Assembly (NCBI GenBank): GCA_041390825.1
Contig: JAWKPF010000032.1
Coordinates: 1-48,476, forward strand
Direction of reading: 5' to 3'
Length of the DNA: 48,476 nucleotides
DNA from: Thermomicrobiales bacterium
GTDB lineage: Bacteria; Chloroflexota; Chloroflexia; Thermomicrobiales; UBA6265
The translations under genes were made by a program, and so were the position numbers. The notes beneath the pieces were generated by a model. That model was not told the origin of the DNA and made no database searches. It saw nothing but the letters and a program-made list of their open reading frames with translations. This document shows positions 25,621 through 33,298 of the stretch, one piece after another. Within the stretch, counting starts at the first letter, position 1. Every line of letters starts with the position of its first letter.

Positions 25621-26775
25621 TCAACCGTGCAGCGTCAGCGACTCGGGAGATGCGGATTGGCCCGCAAACCGCGAAAGCTGGAACGGCTCGATCGGCAGCT
25701 CGGTCGAACCGATGACCGCCAGATCTGCCATGATCTGACCGGTGATGGGGCCAAGGCAGAATCCGTGCCCGCTGAACCCAGCGGCGATGATGAGACCGTC
25801 GATGTCCGGCGATCGCTCGATGACTGGCAGGGCGTCCGGAGTCAGGTCGAGCAGACCTCCCCAAATCTGCGCCACGCGCATCTCACGCACTGCCGGCAGG
25901 ATGCTCACCGCGAATTCGATTGTGTCGCGCACCTGCTGCATCGTCGGTTGGATGCTGTACTGGTCGTGCCATTCGCCTCCGCTCCACGCGGCGCCATTCA
26001 GTGTCATGCGGAAACGACCGTCGACTTGCTGGCGACCGGCGAACATCCCGGATGCGACACCAATGACCTGATCGAGCATCGGGGCAACTGGCACGGTCTG
26101 CACGGCAGGAACATGGCGAACGTCCAGCGGCAAGTTCAGGCCGAGCGGCCCGAGAAGCCGAGGTGTGTAGATTCCAGCCGTCACGATAACGATATCGGCA
26201 GGAATCGGACCGGCGCTGGTTATGACTCCCGTTACCTTGCCCGCACTCGTCGAAATGGCGGTCACTTCCACCCCGGTGCGGATCTCGGCGCCATGCCGTG
26301 CCGCAGCTGCGGCGAAGGCAAGCACGGTCTTCGCAGGATTGGCGTGCCCATCGGACGGGCAAAACGACGCGCCGAAGATGCGATCGGTCAACGCCGGGGC
26401 AATCGCATGTATCTCCTCGATCGAATCGAGATACTCGATCGGGATTCCCGCCGCAGCCGACGCGGCGACGACGTCGCGAATGATCGGCACGTCTGATTCA
26501 GCGAGGGCAAGCCGCAGATTTCCATGCTGACGGTACTCGGTGTCGGCTTCGAGCTCTTCCGCAAGCTCGGGCCAGCGCGCGACAGCTGCAGCAGCCAATG
26601 GAAGCTCAGATGGATTGCGCCCCGATTGGCGTACACCTGCCAACGTCCAGCCTGACGCCATGCCGGCAAGCTCGTCACGTTCGAGCAGCGTCACGCTGAC
26701 TCCGTTGCGCGCCAGCTCGTAGGCGGCCGCAACTCCGCTTATCCCTCCACCAACAACAATGACACGGTCGCTCAT
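25621..26775 (-). CDS. FAD-dependent oxidoreductase, DAO family
   Basis: 384 residues. The N-terminal FAD motif VIVVGGGISGVAAAYELARNG spans residues 5-25, with the acidic LLERDE end of the second strand. The C-terminal IIAAGFSGHGFCLGP block is the second conserved site of glycine/sarcosine/D-amino-acid oxidases and related dehydrogenases. These oxidise C-N bonds of amino acids or N-methyl amines. It lies 24 bases downstream of the dppC-like permease on the same strand, so it probably acts on the imported compound. Exact substrate is not predictable. Confidence 0.9.
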   Translation of the reverse strand: MSDRVIVVGGGISGVAAAYELARNGVSVTLLERDELAGMASGWTLAGVRQSGRNPSELPLAAAAVARWPELAEELEADTEYRQHGNLRLALAESDVPIIRDVVAASAAAGIPIEYLDSIEEIHAIAPALTDRIFGASFCPSDGHANPAKTVLAFAAAAARHGAEIRTGVEVTAISTSAGKVTGVITSAGPIPADIVIVTAGIYTPRLLGPLGLNLPLDVRHVPAVQTVPVAPMLDQVIGVASGMFAGRQQVDGRFRMTLNGAAWSGGEWHDQYSIQPTMQQVRDTIEFAVSILPAVREMRVAQIWGGLLDLTPDALPVIERSPDIDGLIIAAGFSGHGFCLGPITGQIMADLAVIGSTELPIEPFQLSRFAGQSASPESLTLHG

Positions 26776-26799
26776 GGCTATCGCCCCAATTTCCTGTCG

Positions 26800-27690
26800 T
26801 TACCTGCCCGATCGCGGGTCGAGAACGTCTCGCAACCCGTCGCCAACGAGATTGAACGCGAACACCGTGAGCAGGAGGGCCATGCCTGGAGCCAGACTCA
26901 ACAACGGCAGCGATGCCAGGTAGACGGTCCCTTCGCGGATCATCTGTCCCCAGGTAGGCGTCGGGGGAGGAACCCCCAGCCCAATGAAGCTTAGGCTAGC
27001 CTCGAGCCGAATTGCCGCCGCGATCCACAGACTGGCAAGGACGACCAACTCCCCGGCGATGTTCGGAGCAATGTGACGATAGAGGATCACACCAGTATGT
27101 TGCCCCAGGGCGTGCGAAGCCTCGACGAAGTCCCGTTGCTTGATCACCAAGGTTTGGCCATAGGCGATGCGCGCAAACCGCGGAATCATGGTGAACGCAA
27201 TCGCCAGGATCAGTTTCCCTAGCCCAGGACCGAGCACGGCCATCACGAGCAGCCCCATGATGAGGTCAGGAAACGCCAGCAAGACATCGACGAGCCGCAT
27301 CAATACAGCTTCGGTCTTGCCACCGAAGTAGGCAGCCACGACACCAATCAGGGAACCGATGAGTCCACCCAACAGCACAGAGAAGATGCCGACCTGCAGC
27401 GCAATGCGGGTCCCGTAGATGATGCGTGACAACACATCACGGCCATATGCGTCCCTGCCGAGGGGATAATCGCGCGATGGACCTTCCAGCCGGTTGGTGA
27501 CACTTTGGGTCAGCGGGTTGTGCGGCGCAATCACTGGCGCGAAGATCGCGACCAGGATGATGGCGATGACCAGCACCAGACCGACCATGGCCGATCGATT
27601 TCGGGAGAACGCTCTCCAGGCGCGGCGCCGTTCGGAAACGATCGCGATGGACTGGTCGGGCATTGCCGAAACGGAAGAGGCCGCTGTCAT
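26800..27690 (-). CDS. ABC transporter permease, DppC/OppC type
   Basis: 296 residues. After a charged cytoplasmic N-terminus comes the conserved segment LEGPSRDYPLGRDAYGRDVLSRI, then several membrane helices and the EAA-type loop around DFVEASHALGQHTGVILYRH, with the terminal LRDVLDPR. This is the second permease of the peptide/opine/nickel group. It overlaps the dppB-like gene by four bases (27687-27690). No ATPase gene is present in the window, so the DppD/DppF-type subunits must be encoded elsewhere. Confidence 0.93.
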   Translation of the reverse strand: MTAASSVSAMPDQSIAIVSERRRAWRAFSRNRSAMVGLVLVIAIILVAIFAPVIAPHNPLTQSVTNRLEGPSRDYPLGRDAYGRDVLSRIIYGTRIALQVGIFSVLLGGLIGSLIGVVAAYFGGKTEAVLMRLVDVLLAFPDLIMGLLVMAVLGPGLGKLILAIAFTMIPRFARIAYGQTLVIKQRDFVEASHALGQHTGVILYRHIAPNIAGELVVLASLWIAAAIRLEASLSFIGLGVPPPTPTWGQMIREGTVYLASLPLLSLAPGMALLLTVFAFNLVGDGLRDVLDPRSGR

Positions 27691-28631
27691 TGTCTGCTCC
27701 TCATCCGTGGATCGACCATGGTGTAAATGATGTCGATGAGAATGTTGACGAGCACGATGATCAGGGCGTAGACGACCATGATCGCCTGAAGCAGTGTGTA
27801 GTCACGGCGAGTAGTGGCGCCGACCATCAACTTGCCAAGCCCTGGCCGGGCAAAGACCTCTTCGGTCAACACTGAGCCGCCGATCAATCCGATCATGAAA
27901 ACACCCGTCAGCGCGACGATGGGCACAAGTCCCGGCCTGAGCGCATGCCGGATTAGGACGGTGGTGTTTGGGAGCCCCTTTGCGCGCGCTGTGCGCACAT
28001 AGTCATCCGAGAGCACGTTCAGCATGACCGAACGCGTCATGCGGGTGACATAGGCAGTTTCGACGAGTCCGAGGGTGAACGCAGGAAGAATCAGCGCGTG
28101 GAGGTTGGCCATTGGATCGTCGAAGCCAGCAGTGCTGATCGCGGGAAACCAGCCTGCCCGGGCGGAGAGGAAGTACATCAGGAGCAGGCCGATATAGAAC
28201 GCGGGCGCCGACAACCCGGCCAGAGAGATGACGCGAATGTAGTAGTCGACCGCGGTATTGCGGCGGACCGCGCTGATAATGCCTGCGGGAATACCGAGTG
28301 CCAGCGCGATGGCGATGGCCGCGGCGGTGAGCTCCAGGGTATACGGAAGCACGGTGCGAATCTGGTCCCATGCCGGTTGGCGAGTCACCAGCGAGTCCCC
28401 GAGATCGCCGCGAAGGATGCCGCTCAGGTAGTCGACGTACTGCTGCCAAATCGACTTGTTGAGACCCATCTGCTCACGAAGCGCCGCCACCGCATCGTCA
28501 GTCGCATAGTCGCCCAGCACCGCATAGGCGGGGTCGCCAGGCGCCACTCGCATGAGCAAAAAGATGATGGTGAGGACTGCGAGCAGGGTCGGGATTCCCA
28601 GCAGCAGCCGCTTGACGATGAATCTGAGCAT
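27687..28631 (-). CDS. ABC transporter permease, DppB/OppB type
   Basis: 314 residues. It starts MLRFIVKRLLLGIPTLLAV, the first membrane helix, followed by FLLMRVAPGDPA, the external loop and five further helices. The EAA loop is DYVRTARAKGLPNTTVLIRHALRP; the C-terminus ends YTMVDPRMR. These are standard for the first permease of peptide-type importers. It precedes the dppC-like gene with a 4-base overlap and follows the binding-protein gene after a 115-base gap that holds a terminator-like hairpin. Confidence 0.94.
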   Translation of the reverse strand: MLRFIVKRLLLGIPTLLAVLTIIFLLMRVAPGDPAYAVLGDYATDDAVAALREQMGLNKSIWQQYVDYLSGILRGDLGDSLVTRQPAWDQIRTVLPYTLELTAAAIAIALALGIPAGIISAVRRNTAVDYYIRVISLAGLSAPAFYIGLLLMYFLSARAGWFPAISTAGFDDPMANLHALILPAFTLGLVETAYVTRMTRSVMLNVLSDDYVRTARAKGLPNTTVLIRHALRPGLVPIVALTGVFMIGLIGGSVLTEEVFARPGLGKLMVGATTRRDYTLLQAIMVVYALIIVLVNILIDIIYTMVDPRMRSRQ

Positions 28632-28660
28632 GCGCCGCGTCGTTCCTTGGGCCGAGCGTC

Positions 28661-28703
28661 AAAAGGGGGGACGACAGGTGACGCCAATTGGCGCCACCTG
28701 TCG
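28661..28703 (-). terminator. Terminator-like hairpin between binding protein and permease genes
   Basis: A 32-base near-perfect palindrome (28672-28703, 14-bp arms around AATT with one mismatch) is followed on the minus strand by CCCCCCTTTT (28661-28670). Such structures after the binding-protein gene of ABC operons commonly cause partial termination or protect the upstream mRNA, so the binding protein is made in excess. Partial read-through into the permeases is inferred because the operon order is otherwise continuous. Confidence 0.7.
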
Positions 28704-28721
28704 CTCGCAAGCGTGCCGGTT

Positions 28722-28737
28722 CGAGGCTCTCGCCTCG
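28722..28737. other. Small stem-loop just downstream of the binding-protein stop
   Basis: CGAGGC, a TCTC loop, then GCCTCG form a perfect 6-bp hairpin, 9 bases beyond the stop of the solute-binding protein gene (28747). It has no T-run of its own. Together with the larger palindrome at 28672-28703 it could shield the 3' end of the binding-protein mRNA. Confidence 0.45.
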
Positions 28738-28746
28738 CGTACCGAG

Positions 28747-30348
28747 CTACGCGGTGATCGTGGTTGTTTCGTTATAGCCCGGATACAGTTGCGGAACCGA
28801 GATCAGCTCGTGCCCGTAGTCGACGTTCGGCTGCCGAGCATAGACCTGGTTCGTGTACAAGATGCCGTAACCCGCGAAGTTCTTCAGAATCTCGATGTTG
28901 ATCTGCTTCCAGGCCTCGATCTGGGCCGCGGCATCGGTCTCACCACGAGCGGCAACGACCTGATCGTCGAGCTGCAGATGGGAGAAGTTGGTCGAACCTC
29001 CGGCCTCGGTGAAGAACTGGGTCAGATAGGTGTCGGCGGTTGGGCGATAGGCGATGTAGATCGTGATCGCGTTGGAACCGGCGCGGATCTGCTCGTGCAT
29101 CACCGGGTGCTGGACAACCTCGAGCTCGACATCGATACCGATCTGAGCAAGCTCTTCCTGCAGCACGGTGTACTGAGTCAGGTACGCAGACTGCTCCGAA
29201 GTCACCAGCTTCAGGCCGAAGCCATCGGCATAACCAGCATCGATCATCAGCTGCTTCGCCTTTTCGATGTCCTGGCTATAGGCCACGCCGGCAGCCTGCG
29301 CTTCCTCCTCTGACAGCGACCCTTGGACGATTCCGGTCGGTACGACAGAGAAGATAGGCTGTGCGACTGGCACACCCGCAAGCGCGAGATGGTTTTCGCG
29401 GGAGACGGCGAGGATGATCGCTTCACGCACCATCGGGTCCTGCAGGTACTCGTTGGTGATGTCGAGGTTCAGCCAGACAGCTTCACCGACACCGAAGACA
29501 TCGGCAACCTGCGTACCCGAGGCATTGATGCGATCGACATACTGCGCTTCTGGCAGCCCGTTGATGACGTGGAGCTCGCCAGATTGCAGGCCAAGGTCGC
29601 GCGCGGTGTTGTCGGCGATATAGCGAACTTCCACGCCGCCCAGTTTCGGCGCGCCACGGAAGTAGTCGTCGTTCGCCACCAGAACGGTGCTGGTTTGCGG
29701 AGTGTAGGCCGAGAACTTGAATGGACCGGTGCCCACCGGCTCATTGGCAAAGCCTTCAGCGCCGAGCGCCTCGTAGGCCTTCTGGCAAACGATGTAGCCA
29801 CCGCCGTAGTTGGCGAACTTCGGCAAGAACACGGCTGGCCCAAGCGGTTCCGACGCAATGACCTTCACGGTTGCGTCATCGACCTTTTCGAATGTGAAGG
29901 TCGCGTAATCGCCGGAAACGCCCGATGTATCGGGATTCGCCGATTTCTGCAGCGAGAAGACAACGTCATCCGCCGTCAGCGGATACGCATCGGTCGCGCT
30001 GCTCGCATGGCACATTGCATCAGTTCGCAAGTTGAACGTCCACGACTGAGTGCCGTCTGCCTCGGCCACCGGTTCCGGCACAGCGGTCGCGAGATCCGGC
30101 TCGATCACACTGGCGTCACCTGGCTTGAACCGCAGCAATCCGTTGAAGATCATGTCTACCACGGTGCGATCCTGGGTTCCGGACGCAAGATGCGGATCGA
30201 AGGTCGCCTTGTCGCCAGCGTTCGTGGCGTGCACCAGCACTGGTCGGTCTTCTTGCGCTGAAATGGTCCCGGACAGCGGCCCGATCGCGGTCAGGGCGAG
30301 CAGAACGACGCTCAACAGCGAGATCAATCGCGTGCTCTTCTTCATCAT
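28747..30348 (-). CDS. ABC transporter substrate-binding protein, SBP family 5
   Basis: 533 residues from the ATG at 30348 (a second ATG follows immediately at 30345). A GGAGG site lies a few bases upstream, inside the longer in-frame extension, so that extension is unlikely. Residues 1-31 are a Sec-type signal peptide (KKSTRLISLLSVVLLALTA) with a likely cut after TISA. There is no lipobox cysteine. The mature protein has the family-5 features: N-terminal dyad, FNLRTDAMCHASS, LTADDVVFSLQ, VGTGPFKFSAY and a DPMVREAIILAVSRE block. It binds peptides, opines or similar solutes outside the membrane for the DppBC-like permeases next to it. How it is anchored without a lipid is unclear. Confidence 0.92.
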   Translation of the reverse strand: MMKKSTRLISLLSVVLLALTAIGPLSGTISAQEDRPVLVHATNAGDKATFDPHLASGTQDRTVVDMIFNGLLRFKPGDASVIEPDLATAVPEPVAEADGTQSWTFNLRTDAMCHASSATDAYPLTADDVVFSLQKSANPDTSGVSGDYATFTFEKVDDATVKVIASEPLGPAVFLPKFANYGGGYIVCQKAYEALGAEGFANEPVGTGPFKFSAYTPQTSTVLVANDDYFRGAPKLGGVEVRYIADNTARDLGLQSGELHVINGLPEAQYVDRINASGTQVADVFGVGEAVWLNLDITNEYLQDPMVREAIILAVSRENHLALAGVPVAQPIFSVVPTGIVQGSLSEEEAQAAGVAYSQDIEKAKQLMIDAGYADGFGLKLVTSEQSAYLTQYTVLQEELAQIGIDVELEVVQHPVMHEQIRAGSNAITIYIAYRPTADTYLTQFFTEAGGSTNFSHLQLDDQVVAARGETDAAAQIEAWKQINIEILKNFAGYGILYTNQVYARQPNVDYGHELISVPQLYPGYNETTTITA

Positions 30349-30822
30349 GGTTCCTCCGTTGGACATGACTACAATCGAATCGACCCTGTCGCCGATTCAT
30401 TACCCTCATTGCCCGCTGCACTGATCCGATCCCGGAGTTCGATCACAAGCGCGAACCGTTAACACCAACATCGCGCTCGTCGACGCATGCGACAGATCGA
30501 CTCATGGTTCTTCTCAACAGCTTGCGCCCCACTATACACCAGACGATCGGGCCGACCACATGAACTCCTTGGTCACGCAAGACATGCGCGACTAGCAGCA
30601 ACGTTCCTCGAGCCGGTTGCGCCGTGAAGCGGCCCCATTTGCCGTCCCAATCGGCTCCTCCAAAGACCCTTCCGATCCTTCGGCGGGTCGGTCCGAACAG
30701 CAAACGACGGTATACTCTTCGTTCGAGTCAGGCGCGTGCCCGCACGGCAATGCGCGTGCGGGCGAAGCGAGTGATTCGCCGGGAATTGGCTGTGTCCTAA
30801 GGGACCAGGCGCGCAACATTTG
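30349..30822. other. Intergenic region with a 9-bp hairpin (30738-30763)
   Basis: 474 bases between the divergent binding-protein gene and tRNA-Arg without a convincing gene. The minus-strand open frame at 30443-30703 has no recognisable product. A TATACT hexamer is at 30711-30716 with no clear -35 box; it could be a -10 for the tRNA transcript. The hairpin GCCCGCACG (30738-30746) / CGTGCGGGC (30755-30763) with an 8-base loop follows it, 60 bases before tRNA-Arg, with no T-run. Confidence 0.4.
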
Positions 30823-30895
30823 GCCCCAGTAGCTCAGTGGATAGAGCATTCGCCTTCTAAGCGAAGGGTCGCAGGTTCGATCCCTGCCTGGGGTA
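30823..30895 (+). tRNA. tRNA-Arg (anticodon TCT)
   Basis: A complete cloverleaf: acceptor GCCCCAG/CTGGGGT (G-T closing pair) with discriminator A; D stem GCTC/GAGC; anticodon stem TTCGC/GCGAA with loop CTTCTAA giving anticodon TCT (arginine, AGA/AGG codons); 5-base variable loop; and T stem GCAGG/CCTGC around TTCGATC. CCA is not encoded; the next bases are CCG. Confidence 0.95.
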
Positions 30896-31004
30896 CCGTC
30901 TTCGAGAAAACGCAGTGACCGAGTCCCGCAAGTGTTGATGGCCCGGTGGGGCACTGCGCTCGTTCGCGGAGAGCACTTCGAAGCGACACGAGCGACCGCG
31001 CGCG

Positions 31005-31613
31005 TCAAGCTTGGGATGAGGATACGCGCCGCGCGCGCGTGGACGACATCGCTCTTTCCGGCGAACAATGGAGCGCCTCATACGCCCCGAGTCGTTGCAT
31101 TTCGCGATTCCCCGCTGCAGCAGCGAGACCTTGCCGCTTCGCCATCGTTTCATGTTCGATGACCTGATTCTGGAGCATCAGCACTCCGTAGTAGAGTGCT
31201 TCGGGGGTCGGGGGGCAGCCAGGAACATAGACGTCGACCGGGACCACTTGATCGACCCCTTGAACCACTGCGTACGTATCGAATGGGCCGCCCACGCACG
31301 CGCAGCTTCCCATCGCGATCACCCACTTCGGTTCGGGCATTTGATCGTAGAGGGTACGGACGAATGGCGCCATTTTCTTGGTGACGGTGCCAGCCACAAA
31401 CATGAGATCGGCCTGACGCGGCGTCGGACGAAACCACATTCCAAACCGTTCGCACATGTCGAAACGACTCATCGAAGCGGCAACCATCTCCATGCCACAG
31501 CACGCGAGCCCGAACTGTAGCCACCAGAGGGAGGATCTCCGGGCCCAATTGAAGATGAAGTCCAGTGAAGTGATGAAGACGTTCCGGTCGATGCGGTCGT
31601 CCACGACACCCAT
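31005..31613 (-). CDS. nuoB: NADH-quinone oxidoreductase subunit B (isolated)
   Basis: 202 residues. It has the four cysteines that hold iron-sulfur cluster N2: the tandem Cys38-Cys39 in LACCGMEM, Cys104 in GSCACVGG and Cys133 in VPGCPP. The FRPTPRQADLMFVAGTVTKKM block is typical of NuoB. A GGAGGT ribosome-binding site is 4-5 bases before the ATG. In normal operons nuoB stands between nuoA and nuoC, but neither is present on either side: the flanks are tRNA-Arg and a formyltransferase-like gene. It may be a second NuoB paralogue or belong to a dispersed complex I. The C-terminal tail after residue 165 is long and not typical. Confidence 0.92.
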   Translation of the reverse strand: MGVVDDRIDRNVFITSLDFIFNWARRSSLWWLQFGLACCGMEMVAASMSRFDMCERFGMWFRPTPRQADLMFVAGTVTKKMAPFVRTLYDQMPEPKWVIAMGSCACVGGPFDTYAVVQGVDQVVPVDVYVPGCPPTPEALYYGVLMLQNQVIEHETMAKRQGLAAAAGNREMQRLGAYEALHCSPERAMSSTRARRVSSSQA

Positions 31614-31924
31614 TCAGACCTCCCACCTCATTGCCAGAGCTGGAGCGTTGACCTGGGGTTCCCTGGCAGTGCAATCCCTCTGACGAACCCGGCAGCTCCA
31701 ATTCTTTGAGGCCATCGTGCTTTCGGGGTCACATAAAATTCGTCATCGTTCCGAGACGTGGTGTTGCAAAATCGTGTCAACCATGGCGGGTTTGGACCAA
31801 GCGGCCGCAGCACCAGCCAGCGGGTCACGCTCGGTGATATCTGACGTCATGCTCCCCCGTCGCAGTGCCCCCAGCTCCCACCTTCGAGAGGCAGAAGCCA
31901 TCGGAGCTCGGGTCCTGAGCGATG
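31614..31924. other. Intergenic region upstream of nuoB
   Basis: 311 bases between the formyltransferase-like stop and the nuoB start, both on the minus strand. Short open frames exist in several directions but none resembles a known protein. No tRNA, clear terminator or strong promoter pair stood out. It presumably holds the nuoB promoter. Confidence 0.4.
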
Positions 31925-32842
31925 TCACATCTTGATCGTGAGAGAACCGGATACCGATACCAGCCGACAGTGGAGCACCCCGCTTGCGAATCGAACCCAG
32001 CCTTCATCCTGGTGAACCAGCACGGGCGTGTTGGTGGATGCGCTTTGCTCGACGCCAAGCACTTCTGCCACAGCAAGACGTTGTCCATTGGCCAGGACGA
32101 GAACCTCGATCGGGCCGAAGACAGGGCCAACTGCATTGATGAATCTGGCCGCGGCAGTCGCCTCCCACGACGTCGTCACAATGAGATCATCGATGCCGGG
32201 GAACGGGGCTGGACGCCCACCGGTCATGGGCTGGGCACGAGAGGTGACCATGTGGGATCGAAGGCTGAGAACGTCGCCCAGCATGTCCGCTCCCACGATG
32301 GCGAGGGTGCGCTCCAACGAAGCCATGGTTGCGTCAGTTGGTATCGGAACGGAGCGTTGCGCAATGATCGGTCCGGTGTCCAACCCGTCATCCATGTGGT
32401 GAAGGGTGACGCCGGTCACGCGCAGGTCTCGGCGAAACGCCCAGAAGATGGGTTCGGGGCCTCTCCCCTCAGGGAGAAGCGAGGGGTGAACATTGATGCT
32501 GGCATGCCGGGGAAGTACGCGGACCGGAGCTGGTATCCGCCAAGGGAAACACGCTACCGCGATGAAGTCGCTATCCAGACGCGCAAGGATGGAGAGAAAC
32601 GTCTGTGTGCTCAGCGCGCTTCGTTCTGGCGCCTCGACGACGGACGCGTGCGGAGCGAGGTCGGCCAGCATTGACCGCGAAACCTCCGAGGCCAATCCCG
32701 ATTCGGTTCCGGGCACGACGATCCCGACGACTTCCGCCGATTGAGCTGCTAGCAGCGCTTCAAGGAAATGCGCCGTGAAGCCGCATTCCATGCCAAAGAG
32801 CACAACACGCTTATTGTCACGCTTGTTCACGCCGACAGTCAT
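31925..32842 (-). CDS. Formyltransferase-like protein (methionyl-tRNA formyltransferase superfamily)
   Basis: 305 residues. The N-terminal part is a Rossmann-like formyl-transferase domain (VVLFGMECGFTAHFLEALL) with the catalytic block INVHPSLLPEGRGPEPIFWAF, carrying the Asn and His of the family, and TGVTLHHMDDGLDTGPII with the catalytic Asp. The C-terminal part (about residues 205-300) resembles the Fmt C-terminal domain. The GPEPIFWAF variant and overall divergence suggest it is not the housekeeping Fmt but a related enzyme acting on another amine. It is separated from the ATP-grasp gene upstream by yggX on the other strand. Function beyond N10-formyl-THF-dependent formyl transfer is not predictable. 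Confidence 0.85.
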   Translation of the reverse strand: MTVGVNKRDNKRVVLFGMECGFTAHFLEALLAAQSAEVVGIVVPGTESGLASEVSRSMLADLAPHASVVEAPERSALSTQTFLSILARLDSDFIAVACFPWRIPAPVRVLPRHASINVHPSLLPEGRGPEPIFWAFRRDLRVTGVTLHHMDDGLDTGPIIAQRSVPIPTDATMASLERTLAIVGADMLGDVLSLRSHMVTSRAQPMTGGRPAPFPGIDDLIVTTSWEATAAARFINAVGPVFGPIEVLVLANGQRLAVAEVLGVEQSASTNTPVLVHQDEGWVRFASGVLHCRLVSVSGSLTIKM

Positions 32843-32973
32843 GTTCTGTCCGCCGCCGAATGGATTGTTGGAAGAGCGCTCATCTGTGTTTCGATTCTAC
32901 GGTGATACACTCGCCACGCCGGTGGTTCTCGTGCGCAGGAACCAGTACCGAATTCTGGAGAAAGAACATCGAT

Positions 32974-33282
32974 ATGACGCGAATGGTCTATTGCGTGAAG
33001 CTGGGCGGAGAACGGCCTGGACTGGAAGCGCCCCCCTTTCCTGGTCCACTTGGGGAGCGAATCTACGAACAAGTTTCCGCCGAGGGATTTGCACTCTGGC
33101 AACCACATATGACCATCTTGATCAATCATTATGGTCTCAACCCCGCCGATCCCGAGACCCGCAAGCTACTGCGGCAGGAGATGGACAACTTCTTCTTCGG
33201 CGCGGATGCGAAGATGCCTGAGGGGTGGATTCCGCCAGACGCAGCGCCAACAAAGGGAGGCGGAGCGCCCCGACGCAAGTAG
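32974..33282 (+). CDS. yggX: Oxidative damage protection protein / probable Fe(II) trafficking protein (YggX family)
   Basis: 102 residues from the ATG at 32974 (MTRMVYCVKL); the upstream in-frame ATG at 32860 adds a non-homologous extension. It follows the YggX pattern: an N-terminal strand with the conserved Cys (VYCVKL), PGPLGERIYEQVSAEGF, LWQPHMTILINHYGLN, RKLLRQEMDNFFFG and a Pro-rich tail. YggX protects iron-sulfur proteins from oxidation in enterobacteria. The C-terminal tail is longer and lysine/arginine-rich here. It is transcribed divergently from the formyltransferase-like gene and converges on the ATP-grasp gene with a 16-base gap. Confidence 0.85.
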   Translation: MTRMVYCVKLGGERPGLEAPPFPGPLGERIYEQVSAEGFALWQPHMTILINHYGLNPADPETRKLLRQEMDNFFFGADAKMPEGWIPPDAAPTKGGGAPRRK

Positions 33283-33298
33283 GCCCTGGCTCCACGCG

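Noticed and set aside
30592..31068. Minus-strand frame encoding PGRDRTCDPSLRRRMLYPLSYWG
   Set aside because: This is the well-known translation of the antisense strand of a tRNA (tRNA-Arg here), not a protein.
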